Part shown: positions 1 through 8,153 of the stretch, one piece after another
How the letters are laid out: the number at the start of each line of letters is the position of its first letter
Position numbering within the stretch: position 1 is the stretch's first letter
Source: Clostridiales bacterium
GTDB taxonomy: Bacteria > Bacillota > Clostridia > Oscillospirales > CAG-272
DNA: 38,596 bases
NCBI GenBank assembly: GCA_012727435.1
Contig: JAAYHB010000020.1
Coordinates: 1 to 38,596, forward strand
Direction: 5' to 3'
Notes under the pieces: generated by a model
Database searches by the model: none
What the model was told of the DNA's origin: nothing
The model's input: the letters and a program-made list of their open reading frames with translations, nothing else
Program-made: the position numbers and the translations under genes

Positions 1-104
1 ACCGTTTTGCGATCATGGCCGGTTTCTCTGGCTATCTGGCTGATATTTTTCCCTTCCTCAAAATACATTTTTCTGATATCCTTGATTTGGGTCATTGATA
101 GCAT
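1..104 (-). CDS. istA: IS21-family transposase IstA, N-terminal fragment
   Basis: This partial gene starts at 104 and runs off the left edge after 34 codons. The start is supported by a strong ribosome binding site (AAGGAGG, about 8 bases upstream on the minus strand). The visible protein begins MLSMTQIKDIRKMYFEEG and continues with a helix-turn-helix ending in ARETGHDRKT. That is the usual N-terminal HTH of IstA transposases, in which the basic HDRKT stretch precedes the rest of the DNA-binding region. The DDE catalytic domain and the partner ATPase gene istB would lie outside the window. Truncation here is by the window edge, not by mutation. The family call rests on this HTH alone. Confidence 0.75.
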   Translation of the reverse strand, partial: MLSMTQIKDIRKMYFEEGKNISQIARETGHDRKT

Positions 105-260
105 CCTCCAATCCTCCTTGTAACTGATTTTGTCATCAATCACAAGGATATTATTTTGGTGTGGTGCCTTCAATGGCCTTTTGCAATAGTGGGGAATTCA
201 TAGTTGCAAAACTGGGGAATTTTTTTTGCAACTTTGTCCGTTTCTATTTTGCAATAAATA
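1..260 (-). mobile_element. Left-edge copy of an IS21-like element (end plus start of istA)
   Basis: The segment reads leftward as an insertion-sequence end followed by the 5' part of an IstA-type transposase gene. Bases 136-260 are the exact reverse complement of 38472-38596, while sequence beyond base 260 differs, so the element boundary lies at or a few bases before 260. Reading on the minus strand, the end holds short repeated blocks: TTGC, 8-9 bases, then TTCCCCA, at 213-231 and 190-209, with further TTGCAAAA blocks at 177-186 and at the tip. Multiple end repeats of this kind are typical of IS21-family transposase binding sites. The family is inferred from the transposase N-terminus. The rest of the element is outside the window. 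Confidence 0.8.
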
Positions 261-1662
261 TAAAAGTCTTTACCTTGAATTTATCGCGTTTATCCTTTTA
301 TTAGCGTGTCTTTTTTCCTCGTGTCAATCGACACCTCTGGAAACAGATAAAACCGGTTCAATAAACATAACTGATGCAACAGAAGACACAGATGCCACTG
401 GTGTACCAGATACAACAGACACTGCAGCTGATAGTGCAACCCATGATGAAACCACCACCTCACCGGCGTGGGTCGACATCCCTGGCGGAAGACTCATACT
501 ATTTGAAAATAACACACCGTATTTTTCAATCATGTACGGGGAAAAATGCTCACCGTTAACACTCCAATGCGTGGATGATCTTAATGCAGAAATCAAAAAG
601 CTCACCGGTAAGCAGTTTGATTTAAAAACAGATAACATAAAACCCGGAGAGACTCTCAACGAGGATGACCCACTTATCATGATAGGCGCGACAGCATATA
701 AAGAGAGCGCTGATGCAATGATAGGACTCGAAAAAAACCAATATATAATTGTTTCTCAAGGAAATCATATTGTAATCGTTGCCGAGAATGATTCTGTTTT
801 GCCATATGCCATTAAGCGTTTTATCAGTGATTGCTTGTCAGTCACAAAAGACAATTCGGGAAATGTCATATTATTTGTATCTGACGGAATAGAATATCTT
901 TCTAATCCTGGTGAATGCCCTATGCTTGCATATCTTAGAACCAAAGATAAATTCATCTCTACGAGCGAATATTTATATACAGTTGCTGCTCCGGGTAACC
1001 GAATAAATGTAACACAGGGTGGATATTTGGACGGTAATTATTTTTATCAGGCATTTATAAAAAAAGACACGGCAAGTAATGAAGCAAACAATGTGGTAAG
1101 AATTGTGAAATCTGACGCAAAGACCGGAAAAATAATTAAGATAAGCGGCGATTTAGCGCTCAACCATGCAAACGATATAACGTACAATCCAAAGATTAAT
1201 GCCCTGCTTGTCGTACATAATAATCCGAACCGAAGCTTAGTCACACTCGTTGATCCGGATACTCTTGAAGTTATCCGAACCGTCACTCTGCCACTGAACA
1301 TATACTGTATGACATATAATGAAGAAAGGGATATGTATGTAGTCGGCATAAGCGGCGGGCAAAACTTCATATTTCTCGACGCGGATTTTAAAGTGGTCGG
1401 AAAAGTTCATGTCGCAACCACCAAAACAGCCGGTTATACAACACAGGGCGCATCAAGCGATAATGATTTTATTTACTTTGTGCTGTATAATCAGAATGTA
1501 ATAACGGTCTACGATTGGGAAGGGAGGTTCGTTACGATAATTGTATTAAATGTCGGGAATATAGAACCTGAAAACATCAGTGTAGTTAATGGTGAAATAT
1601 ATGTAGTCTGTCACTCCGGCGGCGCTAAAGTATTTAAGATAATTCCTAAGAATACTGCTTGA
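226..1662 (+). CDS. Lipoprotein with GH20b-like domain and beta-propeller-like C-terminus, 5' end replaced by IS
   Basis: The mature part is intact, but the gene has no native start. The hydrophobic signal segment and lipobox (FSSC, near residue 33) begin right after the IS boundary at about 260. The only in-frame start codon is a TTG at 226, inside the IS end repeat. The original first codons were therefore probably displaced by the insertion. After a Thr/Asp-rich linker, residues about 85-215 form an alpha/beta domain (IMIGATAYKESADAM, then IIVSQGNHIVIVAEN) like the small N-terminal domains found beside many glycoside hydrolases. Residues about 235-478 are beta-rich with repeated blades (LVTLVDPDTLEV, YVVGISGGQNFIFLD) and look like a beta-propeller. 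Function is unknown; an extracellular carbohydrate-related role is only an inference. Whether the remnant is expressed is unclear. Confidence 0.6.
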   Translation: MQLCPFLFCNKYKSLYLEFIAFILLLACLFSSCQSTPLETDKTGSINITDATEDTDATGVPDTTDTAADSATHDETTTSPAWVDIPGGRLILFENNTPYFSIMYGEKCSPLTLQCVDDLNAEIKKLTGKQFDLKTDNIKPGETLNEDDPLIMIGATAYKESADAMIGLEKNQYIIVSQGNHIVIVAENDSVLPYAIKRFISDCLSVTKDNSGNVILFVSDGIEYLSNPGECPMLAYLRTKDKFISTSEYLYTVAAPGNRINVTQGGYLDGNYFYQAFIKKDTASNEANNVVRIVKSDAKTGKIIKISGDLALNHANDITYNPKINALLVVHNNPNRSLVTLVDPDTLEVIRTVTLPLNIYCMTYNEERDMYVVGISGGQNFIFLDADFKVVGKVHVATTKTAGYTTQGASSDNDFIYFVLYNQNVITVYDWEGRFVTIIVLNVGNIEPENISVVNGEIYVVCHSGGAKVFKIIPKNTA

Positions 1663-1824
1663 TATCATAAATATTTGGCCGGTACCGAGCCGGGCAAATT
1701 TCAGCTTGATGCCTCTGAAGATAATGGGGTTTATCGAAGAAGCTTACGAGTGGTCTTCATCTTTTACGGAACCGACCACGTCATAATATTGTCCAATAAA
1801 AAAGCATCTAAACAACACCGCTGA
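1663..1824 (+). pseudogene. Possible decayed toxin-like fragment downstream of the lipoprotein
   Basis: This frame continues directly from the lipoprotein stop codon and stays open to 1824. It has no start codon of its own. It contains EDNGVYRRSLRVVFIF, then YGTDHVIILSNKKASK. The order (DNGVY, RVVFIF, hydrophobic strand, KKxxK) recalls the C-terminal half of HigB/RelE-type toxins. The match is short and lacks the central part. It may be a degenerate remnant or chance. Nothing else recognisable lies between 1825 and 1944. Confidence 0.2.
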
Positions 1825-1944
1825 GGAAACTGTGAAGGTTGATCCCGGTGGCACGACTGTACTCCCACGAGCGTTCCGGGAATGTACTGGTCTATGTTTT
1901 ATTGAATAAGCCGGCAGGTGTTTCACCCGTTCAGCAGAAACGAA

Positions 1945-1980
1945 AAACGCCCTGTTTGGATACATCCAAACAGGGCGTTT
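1945..1980 (-). terminator. Terminator of the tRNA unit
   Basis: A perfect 16-bp inverted repeat (1945-1960 with 1965-1980) has a 4-base loop. On the minus strand it lies 3 bases past the encoded CCA of the initiator tRNA and ends in a T run, so it fits a Rho-independent terminator for the two tRNA genes. Confidence 0.85.
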
Positions 1981-1983
1981 CTT

Positions 1984-2061
<78 letters not shown>

Positions 2062-2067
2062 GTATTA

Positions 2068-2156
2068 TGGTGCCGGAAACCGGGCTCGAACCGGTACGAT
2101 ACTCACGTATCACGGGATTTTAAGTCCCGGGCGTCTGCCAGTTCCGCCATTCCGGC
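2068..2156 (-). tRNA. tRNA-Leu (TAA)
   Basis: The minus strand gives a class II tRNA with a 7-bp acceptor stem (GCCGGAA with TTCCGGC), anticodon loop CTTAAAA (anticodon TAA), a long variable arm (TGATACGTGAGTATCG) and an encoded CCA. It is the first gene of a two-tRNA unit and is followed by tRNA-fMet. Confidence 0.96.
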
Positions 2157-2217
2157 GAACCGCCGTTAGAACCTGCAAGACTCCCTCGGATTCGGACTCC
2201 CTTTGGTTCGCCTTAAC

Positions 2218-2246
2218 ATTATATCACAGACAAACAGGGCTGTCAA
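2218..2246 (-). promoter_or_regulatory. Sigma-A promoter of the tRNA-Leu/tRNA-fMet unit
   Basis: On the minus strand, a consensus -35 TTGACA (2241-2246) and a consensus -10 TATAAT (2218-2223) are separated by 17 bases. The predicted start is about 55 bases before mature tRNA-Leu. A perfect consensus promoter fits a stable-RNA gene. Confidence 0.85.
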
Positions 2247-2280
2247 CCCCTTTGGTGATTTTTTTGCTCGACGCGGTTTT

Positions 2281-2312
2281 ACCGTGCGGCAGTATTTATA
2301 CTGCCGCACGGT
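2281..2312 (-). terminator. Strong hairpin after the solute-binding protein gene
   Basis: A perfect inverted repeat of about 14 bp (2281-2294 with 2299-2312) lies 10 bases beyond the stop codon of the solute-binding protein gene. There is no T run on the minus-strand side, so it may stabilise the 3' end or work as a weak or factor-dependent terminator. Confidence 0.5.
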
Positions 2313-2322
2313 GACGTGAACC

Positions 2323-3828
2323 TTAATGGTTGAGTTTCTCAAGTCCCTCGTTGAGCTCTTTGGTGCCGGCCTCCCATACCTTCTGGAACCCCTTATATGC
2401 CGAGGCCATGGTGTTCCTGCCGCTTGAAACAACGCTGCGCATTTTTCCGAGCATGGCGTATTTTGAGGAGTAGATGAATGTCGCCTCAATCCGAATGCTG
2501 CGGTACACCAGGTCGAGCATTATCACCGACTCCTGATTCTGCAGGTATTTGTATGAGAGCGCGGTATTGTAATAGGCGTTGTAGACGTACTTGTAGCTCA
2601 TCGCCGAAATAAGCTCCATCACGGCTCCCATCATCGGCAGGTCGTCTTCGGGGACGGTGGCAACAATCGACATGACGCTGAGCTGGTCCTGAATGTGTGT
2701 ATAGTAGTTTTCCTGGGCCTCGTCATATTTCGGCATCGGTGCAATGCCGTAATCGCTTTCAAATCCGCTGGGGGTCAGGAAGTTTTCTATCTGATAGATC
2801 ATGGTGGTGCACATCGCGGCACGGTTTTCGCTGAAAATGCGGATTATATTCGTGCTGTACGCGCTGTCGGAGTCTACGCAGAACACACCCTCGTTGCGGA
2901 AGAGCAGGTCCTGTATCTTGTCAACGCAATCAATAAGTTTTTCGGTGTTGACTTCATGCATGTAAATGCCGTCTCTCGGGGTGAGGAAGCGCATTCCGAA
3001 TGCGACCCAGTAGGGGTCGGTGGAAGTGCTTGTGCCCGAGACAAAGCCGTAGGAGTCAAGCTGGTCTTTTTGCCCGTTGCCGTTGACGTCGTTATATATG
3101 TTGCGGACCATCTCGCTTTGTTTTGTGATGGTCCATTGACCGTTGAGCACAAGGTCGTACAGGTCTTCAAGGTTGTTTGCCTCAAAGATGTCTTTGTTGT
3201 ACAGGGTTATGTACATATTGCGCAACATCGAGAGCGAGTACATGCCCGAGGCTACATACTGCTTTTCGCCGTTGGACATCACCTCGTTAAATCCCTGTGT
3301 CCAGTAGTATTTGTCGAGATTGAGGTTTTCGATATTCAGAAGGTTGTAATAGCAGCCTGCAAGAACGTATCTGGTATGAGTGTATCCAGGCATTGTAGTG
3401 ATGTTGAAGGAGGTGTCACCGGAGTTCACGCAGATCTCGATTCTGTTGCCGACGTCATAAACGTCGCTGGCGCTGGCAACAGTGAAGTCAAGCTTCACTC
3501 CGAGTCTGTCCTCGACCGCCATGTTGCGCTCGTAGACCGCGTCATTTACAATTTCACCGTTTTGGTTTGGTGCATAAAATTCGTCGGCGGCAAAAGACTG
3601 GCCCTCCACCAAAAATGAAATGGTTTGGCCACCGTAGTATAAATTTTCCGGAAGCTCGGGGATATAATTCATATCCACTGTTTCGGCCAGTTCGGTTTCT
3701 GAATCGGCTGAGAGATTTGTTTGTGTGACCGTCGTGTCCGACGAGCCTTCTTCGGGTTTAGCACAGGCACAGAGCAGCAGAGCTATGGCTGTTATTAGCG
3801 ATAGTATAACAAGCCGGTTTGTTTTCAT
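2323..3828 (-). CDS. Extracellular solute-binding lipoprotein of an ABC importer
   Basis: This is probably the membrane-anchored substrate receptor of an ABC importer, family 1 type (sugars or oligosaccharides are the common substrates). The start at 3828 is chosen because AGGAGG lies 7-8 bases upstream; it gives a clear lipoprotein signal (MKTNRLVILSLITAIALLL, then CACAKP). An upstream in-frame start at 3909 would have to begin inside the promoter. After a Ser/Thr/Glu-rich linker come the periplasmic-binding lobes, with a hinge region near GIAPMPKYDEAQ. A calcium-loop-like DVNGNGQKDQLD is also present, as is common in this family. The mature length of about 480 residues is normal. No permease or ATPase gene is adjacent on either side, so the receptor is an orphan here and its transporter must lie elsewhere. 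Confidence 0.8.
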   Translation of the reverse strand: MKTNRLVILSLITAIALLLCACAKPEEGSSDTTVTQTNLSADSETELAETVDMNYIPELPENLYYGGQTISFLVEGQSFAADEFYAPNQNGEIVNDAVYERNMAVEDRLGVKLDFTVASASDVYDVGNRIEICVNSGDTSFNITTMPGYTHTRYVLAGCYYNLLNIENLNLDKYYWTQGFNEVMSNGEKQYVASGMYSLSMLRNMYITLYNKDIFEANNLEDLYDLVLNGQWTITKQSEMVRNIYNDVNGNGQKDQLDSYGFVSGTSTSTDPYWVAFGMRFLTPRDGIYMHEVNTEKLIDCVDKIQDLLFRNEGVFCVDSDSAYSTNIIRIFSENRAAMCTTMIYQIENFLTPSGFESDYGIAPMPKYDEAQENYYTHIQDQLSVMSIVATVPEDDLPMMGAVMELISAMSYKYVYNAYYNTALSYKYLQNQESVIMLDLVYRSIRIEATFIYSSKYAMLGKMRSVVSSGRNTMASAYKGFQKVWEAGTKELNEGLEKLNH

Positions 3829-3880
3829 ATGCTGACCTCCTATGTGTAATATCGGTGCACTGGAATAAAATCCCCTATTT

Positions 3881-3909
3881 AGTATATCATCACGAGCAGA
3901 ATATTTCAA
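3881..3909 (-). promoter_or_regulatory. Promoter of the solute-binding protein gene
   Basis: The minus strand has -35 TTGAAA (3904-3909) and -10 TATACT (3881-3886), spaced by 17 bases. The predicted start is about 45 bases before the chosen ATG at 3828. Confidence 0.7.
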
Positions 3910-4130
3910 TATATAAAATTTAAAATATCAATCAATTCCGAGGGACCGCTTGCGGGTAATGCTTGAGGATAGCGATATTGTAAGGGAAAATACCACTCGG
4001 TTGAGAAAGCTTTTACTACCGTGATGGGCCGGCGTTTCGGTTGTGCGGTGAAATCAATATTGAAAAAGCCAGTCTTATATGCCGGGATCACAGATATGAC
4101 ACAAAAATGAAAAACATACTTGAAAAAATA
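3910..4130. other. Intergenic region without a recognised gene
   Basis: The 307-base gap between the divergent promoters' genes (3910-4222) shows no supported coding frame. A short 61-codon frame on the minus strand has no ribosome binding site and no family resemblance. Only the promoter elements at its two ends are identified. Confidence 0.4.
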
Positions 4131-4139
4131 TGATATAAT
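4131..4139 (+). promoter_or_regulatory. Extended -10 promoter element
   Basis: TGATATAAT combines a consensus -10 hexamer with the TG extension. No good -35 is seen at the usual distance, which extended -10 promoters do not need. It lies about 85 bases before the gene at 4223. Confidence 0.55.
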
Positions 4140-4222
4140 GTGTTAGTATATTATTTATAAAGATCAGCGTCAAACTTCTATACGGCAAAAATACGAAAAA
4201 CTGAAGTGGGGGCAGTTTGAGT

Positions 4223-5191
4223 ATGATTGTGTCCGGGTGCGATGCTGTGACTGTCTGCAGTAGGGACGACCTTATTGCCGAGCGGGGATATGACCTGTTG
4301 GTGTTCAGGGCCGACGATACCGGAAGGATAATATCAGGCTTCCCGCACGAAAGGCTGGACAGCGTCGGAAAATGTGTGTATAGCGGAGAGTTTCGCGGAA
4401 GCGAACGAAGTGAATATGTTCAGAGGATGCTGGCGGGTTTTTCGCGCACGCCTTTTATGATTACTGCCGAGACCGGCTGCGCGCTTGTGGTGCGCAGTAT
4501 GGCCCCTGTTGCCAATCTCTGTGCCGCGTTTATTATGAAATTTTTGCCAGACTCGCTAAAAGCCCTTGCCCAAAAGGGCGTGTTTGACATGGTGGTGCTG
4601 CCGCCGGGCGATTGCGGCAGGAGCAGGCGCAGAAAAAACGAGCAGGCTAAACCGCATGAGACGGCACTGGCCGAGCGGATGTACGGGTATGTTCGGGAAG
4701 GCTTTTACGGCTTTTGTAGCGATGATATTCAGCACAATGCAGGTAAAATTGTAGACAGGATTCTTGCTGCGGTCGGGGGACTGGCTAAGATTGCCTGCTG
4801 TAGGTGCGTGTGTTCTGTCGAGGAAGAGGTTTTCTATGCATGGCCGTTTGACCTGATAAGGAAGTTCGACGGCGATATATTTGCGGCCTTTACCCTGCTC
4901 TCGCTCTTGGCCTGCGGGCGTGCCGGCCTCTGCCGCGATGCAAAGCTAAAAATCGGTATACTTAACGGCGAGCCGGTGATAGAAATCGAGACAGAGACCG
5001 AGAACCGGGGTTCTTTCCCGGAAATTGACGAATGCCGCCGGATTGCCGACCGTAGAAGACTGCTTTACGAATTTTCGATAATCAAAAACCGCGAGAATGA
5101 TAACAGCAGAATTATAATCCGCTACATCCCGGTCAGGTATGACTGGTCTGTGCTCGGAATCAAGAGTGTAGTACCTTTTGTGTATGACTGA
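4223..5191 (+). CDS. Unrecognised cytoplasmic protein, first gene of a pair
   Basis: I do not recognise this 322-residue protein. ATG at 4223 is preferred over the TTG at 4217, because the G-rich binding site (GTGGGGGC, 4206-4212) is about 10 bases from the ATG and only 4 from the TTG. There is no signal peptide or membrane segment. It is Cys-rich in the middle (CCRCVCSVEEE) and basic around residues 135-145. The C-terminal third (LLSLLACGRAGLC, a beta pair LKIGILNGEPVIEIETETE, then a helix) resembles in order the core of a GHKL/histidine-kinase ATPase domain. The N and G boxes are not visible, so a degenerate fold is only a guess. It lies 84 bases ahead of the sialidase-like gene and is probably cotranscribed with it. 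Confidence 0.6.
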   Translation: MIVSGCDAVTVCSRDDLIAERGYDLLVFRADDTGRIISGFPHERLDSVGKCVYSGEFRGSERSEYVQRMLAGFSRTPFMITAETGCALVVRSMAPVANLCAAFIMKFLPDSLKALAQKGVFDMVVLPPGDCGRSRRRKNEQAKPHETALAERMYGYVREGFYGFCSDDIQHNAGKIVDRILAAVGGLAKIACCRCVCSVEEEVFYAWPFDLIRKFDGDIFAAFTLLSLLACGRAGLCRDAKLKIGILNGEPVIEIETETENRGSFPEIDECRRIADRRRLLYEFSIIKNRENDNSRIIIRYIPVRYDWSVLGIKSVVPFVYD

Positions 5192-5275
5192 CAAAAAACA
5201 CGGCAACCCCCGAAAAGCGTTCAGCCGGGTTATTGATAACCGGCCGGCAGGATCGTAAGCCGGAAAGGAGAAAAT

Positions 5276-6379
5276 GTGCTGATTTACCCGGAAAAGAAAA
5301 CTTCTGTTGTGTACCGCGCGAAAAACAGCATTTTCGGATATTTTGCCTGGCCCAGTATCTGCCGCGACGAAGAGGGGACGCTTTACGCAGTCGCGTCGGG
5401 ATTCCGCATGCAGCATATCTGTCCCTTCGGCAAAACAGTTATGTTCATAAGCCGGGATGAGGGCAGAATTTGGAGCCCGCCTATTGTCATTAACGACAGC
5501 ATCCTCGATGATCGCGATGCCGGTATCCTCCATTTAGGAGGTGGCAGGCTGCTTGTAACCTGGTTTTCGCACCCTGCTCATGTTTATATCAACAGGTATT
5601 ATAATTCAATGAAAAACTCGGCTAAAAGGCATGAAGCGGGGGCGTTGCTCGGTATGCTTGCGGCCTATCCCTACATACCAGCAGAAGAAGCGGCAGGCGG
5701 CTCTTTTGTCATGATTTCAGAGGATCGGGGAATGAGTTGGTCTGAGCCGATAAAGGTCCCGGTATCGGCTCCGCACGGTCCCAATATCTGCCGTGACGGC
5801 ACGCTGATTTACCTCGGCAAGCCGATGTACTCAGACGAGGAGCCGGATGAGGGAATAGTGGCCTGGGCGAGCACAGACGGCGGATACACCTGGAGCAGGC
5901 GGGGATATGTGCCGCTGCCGGAGGGGTATCAGTGGAGCAATTTTCATGAGCCTCATGTTCTGGAATTGCCCGACCGAAGCCTGCTCGGGGCAATACGTGC
6001 GCAAAAGCTGCCACACAAACCCGAGATGAGTATCTTCACCTGTAGCTCGACCAACGGCGGCATGAGTTGGAGTACCCCCGAGTGCATAATGGTATCGGGT
6101 CTCCCCCCGCACCTTTTGCTTCACTCGTCGGGCGCCGTAATCTGCAGCTTTGCCCGGCGTGAGCCGCCATACGGCGAGCGGGCAGTAATAAGCTACGACA
6201 ACGGTCGGAGCTGGACCGATGAGTATGTAATCACAGACGACTCGCAGGACTGGGATATCGGTTACCCTGCAACCGTCGAACTGAGCGACGGCAGCCTGCT
6301 GACCGCATATTATCAACGCTTAAAGGATGACACAAAATGCTCGATTGTCTCCTCGGTGTGGAGGCTTAATAAACACTGA
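5276..6379 (+). CDS. Sialidase-superfamily protein with Asp-box repeats, cytoplasmic
   Basis: This is a six-bladed propeller of the sialidase/neuraminidase superfamily. Five Asp boxes (SxDxGxxW type) are visible near residues 59 (SRDEGRIW), 148 (SEDRGMSW), 199 (STDGGYTW), 257 (SSTNGGMSW) and 308 (SYDNGRSW). The length of 367 residues fits a single catalytic domain. The start is GTG at 5276, five bases after GGAG; the overlapping ATG at 5274 runs into a stop after two codons. There is no signal peptide, so the protein should act inside the cell, perhaps on imported glycans. The superfamily is clear, but sialic acid specificity is not: the three-arginine pocket was not traced with confidence. 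It follows the unrecognised gene at 4223. Confidence 0.82.
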   Translation: MLIYPEKKTSVVYRAKNSIFGYFAWPSICRDEEGTLYAVASGFRMQHICPFGKTVMFISRDEGRIWSPPIVINDSILDDRDAGILHLGGGRLLVTWFSHPAHVYINRYYNSMKNSAKRHEAGALLGMLAAYPYIPAEEAAGGSFVMISEDRGMSWSEPIKVPVSAPHGPNICRDGTLIYLGKPMYSDEEPDEGIVAWASTDGGYTWSRRGYVPLPEGYQWSNFHEPHVLELPDRSLLGAIRAQKLPHKPEMSIFTCSSTNGGMSWSTPECIMVSGLPPHLLLHSSGAVICSFARREPPYGERAVISYDNGRSWTDEYVITDDSQDWDIGYPATVELSDGSLLTAYYQRLKDDTKCSIVSSVWRLNKH

Positions 6380-6392
6380 CAGTCAAATTTGC

Positions 6393-6426
6393 AAAAAAAA
6401 ACACCCGGCTGCCGGGTGTTTTTTTG
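6393..6426. terminator. Bidirectional terminator between convergent genes
   Basis: An ACACCCGG/CCGGGTGT hairpin (6401-6419) is flanked by an A run on the left and a T run on the right. It can end transcription of both the sialidase-like gene and the convergent leucine-rich-repeat gene. Confidence 0.88.
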
Positions 6427-6427
6427 T

Positions 6428-7213
6428 TTATTTCGTGTAGTTATATCCGTATGACATTACATATGTTTCTGCAAAGGAACCTGCGACCACCTTAATGACC
6501 AGCGTCTCGCAGCCGTTGAAGGCGTGCTCCCCGATTTCCTCGGTGGCAGCTGATATCGAAATATCGGCAAGTTTGCTGCAATCGTTGAAGGCATATGCGC
6601 CGATCGACTTCACGCCTTCCATGCCGGTGACCGAGACCAACGCGTTGCACCCCCAGAAGGCGCTGTCTCCGATTGCGGTTACGCCCTCGGGGATATTTAT
6701 TGTTTCAAGTAAGTCACAGCCGTAGAATGTGTAGTTGCTGATCTCACCCAGCGAGCCGGGTAGTTCAATCGACGAGAGGGAAGTGCACTTGTAGAAAGCG
6801 CCGGCTCCGATTTCGGTGACGGTCTCGGGTATATTGATATTTTCAAGATATGTGCAGCCGGCAAACGCCCAGGCACCTATTTTTGTCACTGTTTCCGGAA
6901 TGGTTACCGTGGTTATGCTGTTGTCATAGTAGAAGGCTTTCGGGCCGATTTCGGTGACTTCAATGCTGTCAATCCTGTCGGGGATCACAACTTGATGCTT
7001 GTCAAAGCTCCCGGTGTAACCTGTTATGGCAATTGTGTTTTTTTCCGTGATTTCATATTCAAAGCTTTGTTTCCCGTTCTCTCCGGTTACCACATAGACA
7101 TTTTCTTTAACCTCGCTGTTTCCGCCTATAACAATCGGGTTGGTTTTTCCCGAACAGGAAACAAGTGTAAGGAGCAATGCAGCAAACAGGGCCGACGCAA
7201 CAATTTTCCTCAT
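6428..7213 (-). CDS. BspA-type leucine-rich-repeat lipoprotein
   Basis: This is a small surface lipoprotein. The start at 7213 (MRKIVASALFAALLL, lipobox LVSC) is set by GGAGG five bases upstream; an earlier in-frame TTG lies inside that binding site. After a short linker, about seven repeats of roughly 23 residues follow. The pattern is IPxxVTxIGxxAFxGCxxLxxI (for example VTKIGAWAFAGCTYLENI), the BspA or LRR_5 type. The repeats end close to the C-terminus, with no second anchor and no sorting motif. Such proteins usually bind host or bacterial surface partners, but no ligand can be read from the sequence. It is monocistronic, with its own promoter and the shared terminator downstream. Confidence 0.88.
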   Translation of the reverse strand: MRKIVASALFAALLLTLVSCSGKTNPIVIGGNSEVKENVYVVTGENGKQSFEYEITEKNTIAITGYTGSFDKHQVVIPDRIDSIEVTEIGPKAFYYDNSITTVTIPETVTKIGAWAFAGCTYLENINIPETVTEIGAGAFYKCTSLSSIELPGSLGEISNYTFYGCDLLETINIPEGVTAIGDSAFWGCNALVSVTGMEGVKSIGAYAFNDCSKLADISISAATEEIGEHAFNGCETLVIKVVAGSFAETYVMSYGYNYTK

Positions 7214-7263
7214 GCTTACCTCCAAGCCGCCGTGACGGCCAAAATATCTATTATGTCTTTACT

Positions 7264-7292
7264 ATTATAACCTACACGGCTTTGATTGTCAA
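7264..7292 (-). promoter_or_regulatory. Consensus promoter of the leucine-rich-repeat gene
   Basis: The minus strand has -35 TTGACA (7287-7292), a 17-base spacer and -10 TATAAT (7264-7269), about 50 bases upstream of the start at 7213. Confidence 0.88.
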
Positions 7293-7341
7293 TAGCTGTG
7301 TTTCGATGGATTTTATTTTTGATGTATTCTTGACCGGAAAA

Positions 7342-7959
7342 TTATACTTTAATCAGGGGCAGTAGGCGGTCGATGACCCCGGCCTCGGCTGCAGCCAGCC
7401 TTGCAAGCGATTCTGTATCCTGCAGGAAGGCCGAATCCTCGGGATTTGTATGAAAGCCGTGCTCGATTAAGAACGCCCGGCGGCAACCGCTTTGTGCGCT
7501 GTAGCGAAGGACTCCGTAATAATCCTGTTCGGGATTGTCGGGATGTCGGCGGGTTTTGATACCCCGATCCTCGGTGTTCATCACCTCAACGACCACATTG
7601 TTGAGCGCCCGTGCTATCGGAATGTTGCCTGCCTCATCCGAAACCGAATAGAAGGTCTCAGCCCCTCTGATGCGCGGGTAACGCTCCGGTGTTGCCTCGG
7701 TACCGGGTGCATTCGAGTGCAGCGACAGAAATAAAATCGCCCCCGACTCTCCTGCCAGCCTGCCTCTCTCTTCAAGTGTGGGGTTGTCCTCGACCCGCCG
7801 GCGGGTCAAAAGAACCTCAAAACCACGCGCAACAAGCTCATCCCGAAGCAGGCAGGCAAGTATAAAATTCTGGGTTCCCTCAAAAAAGCCTGCTTTTGTG
7901 GTGTGCGGGTTGCCGAACTGCCCGTGTCCCGGGTCGAGCACGATAAGTCCTTTTGGCAT
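7342..7959 (-). CDS. N-acetylmuramoyl-L-alanine amidase, Amidase_3 type, no signal peptide
   Basis: This is a zinc amidase that cleaves the bond between muramic acid and the stem peptide. The single Amidase_3 domain fills the protein (205 residues). Zinc ligands are seen in DPGHG (His 12), EGTQN (Glu) and LHSNA (His), and the catalytic glutamate is in IEHGFHTN. The start is preceded by AGAGG at a good distance and by a consensus promoter. There is no signal peptide, membrane segment or wall-binding repeat, unlike housekeeping CwlC/AmiC-type enzymes with export signals. It may be released in mother-cell lysis during sporulation, as known for some signal-less amidases, or leave by another route. 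It stands alone, divergent from recG. Confidence 0.9.
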   Translation of the reverse strand: MPKGLIVLDPGHGQFGNPHTTKAGFFEGTQNFILACLLRDELVARGFEVLLTRRRVEDNPTLEERGRLAGESGAILFLSLHSNAPGTEATPERYPRIRGAETFYSVSDEAGNIPIARALNNVVVEVMNTEDRGIKTRRHPDNPEQDYYGVLRYSAQSGCRRAFLIEHGFHTNPEDSAFLQDTESLARLAAAEAGVIDRLLPLIKV

Positions 7960-8036
7960 CCTGATTTCCTCTCTACCAGACAGGATTATACTGCAGCCGG
8001 TGCGAAATATCCTACCGCCGGCTTGGTGTTGGTTTT

Positions 8037-8065
8037 ATTATACATAATTTACATAGTTCTGTCAA
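8037..8065 (-). promoter_or_regulatory. Consensus promoter of the amidase gene
   Basis: The minus strand has -35 TTGACA (8060-8065), 17 bases, and -10 TATAAT (8037-8042), about 75 bases before the amidase start. Confidence 0.85.
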
Positions 8066-8153
8066 CCCGAAAGAAATCCGGGTGTTGGCAGAGTACCGAG
8101 CACCCTGCCCGGGACAGAAATAAATCCGGCGCACCAAGCCGGCCTTCCCGTGC

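Noticed and set aside
2695-3618. Long open frame on the plus strand opposite the solute-binding protein gene
   Set aside because: The opposite strand has a lipoprotein signal, binding site and promoter; this frame has none.
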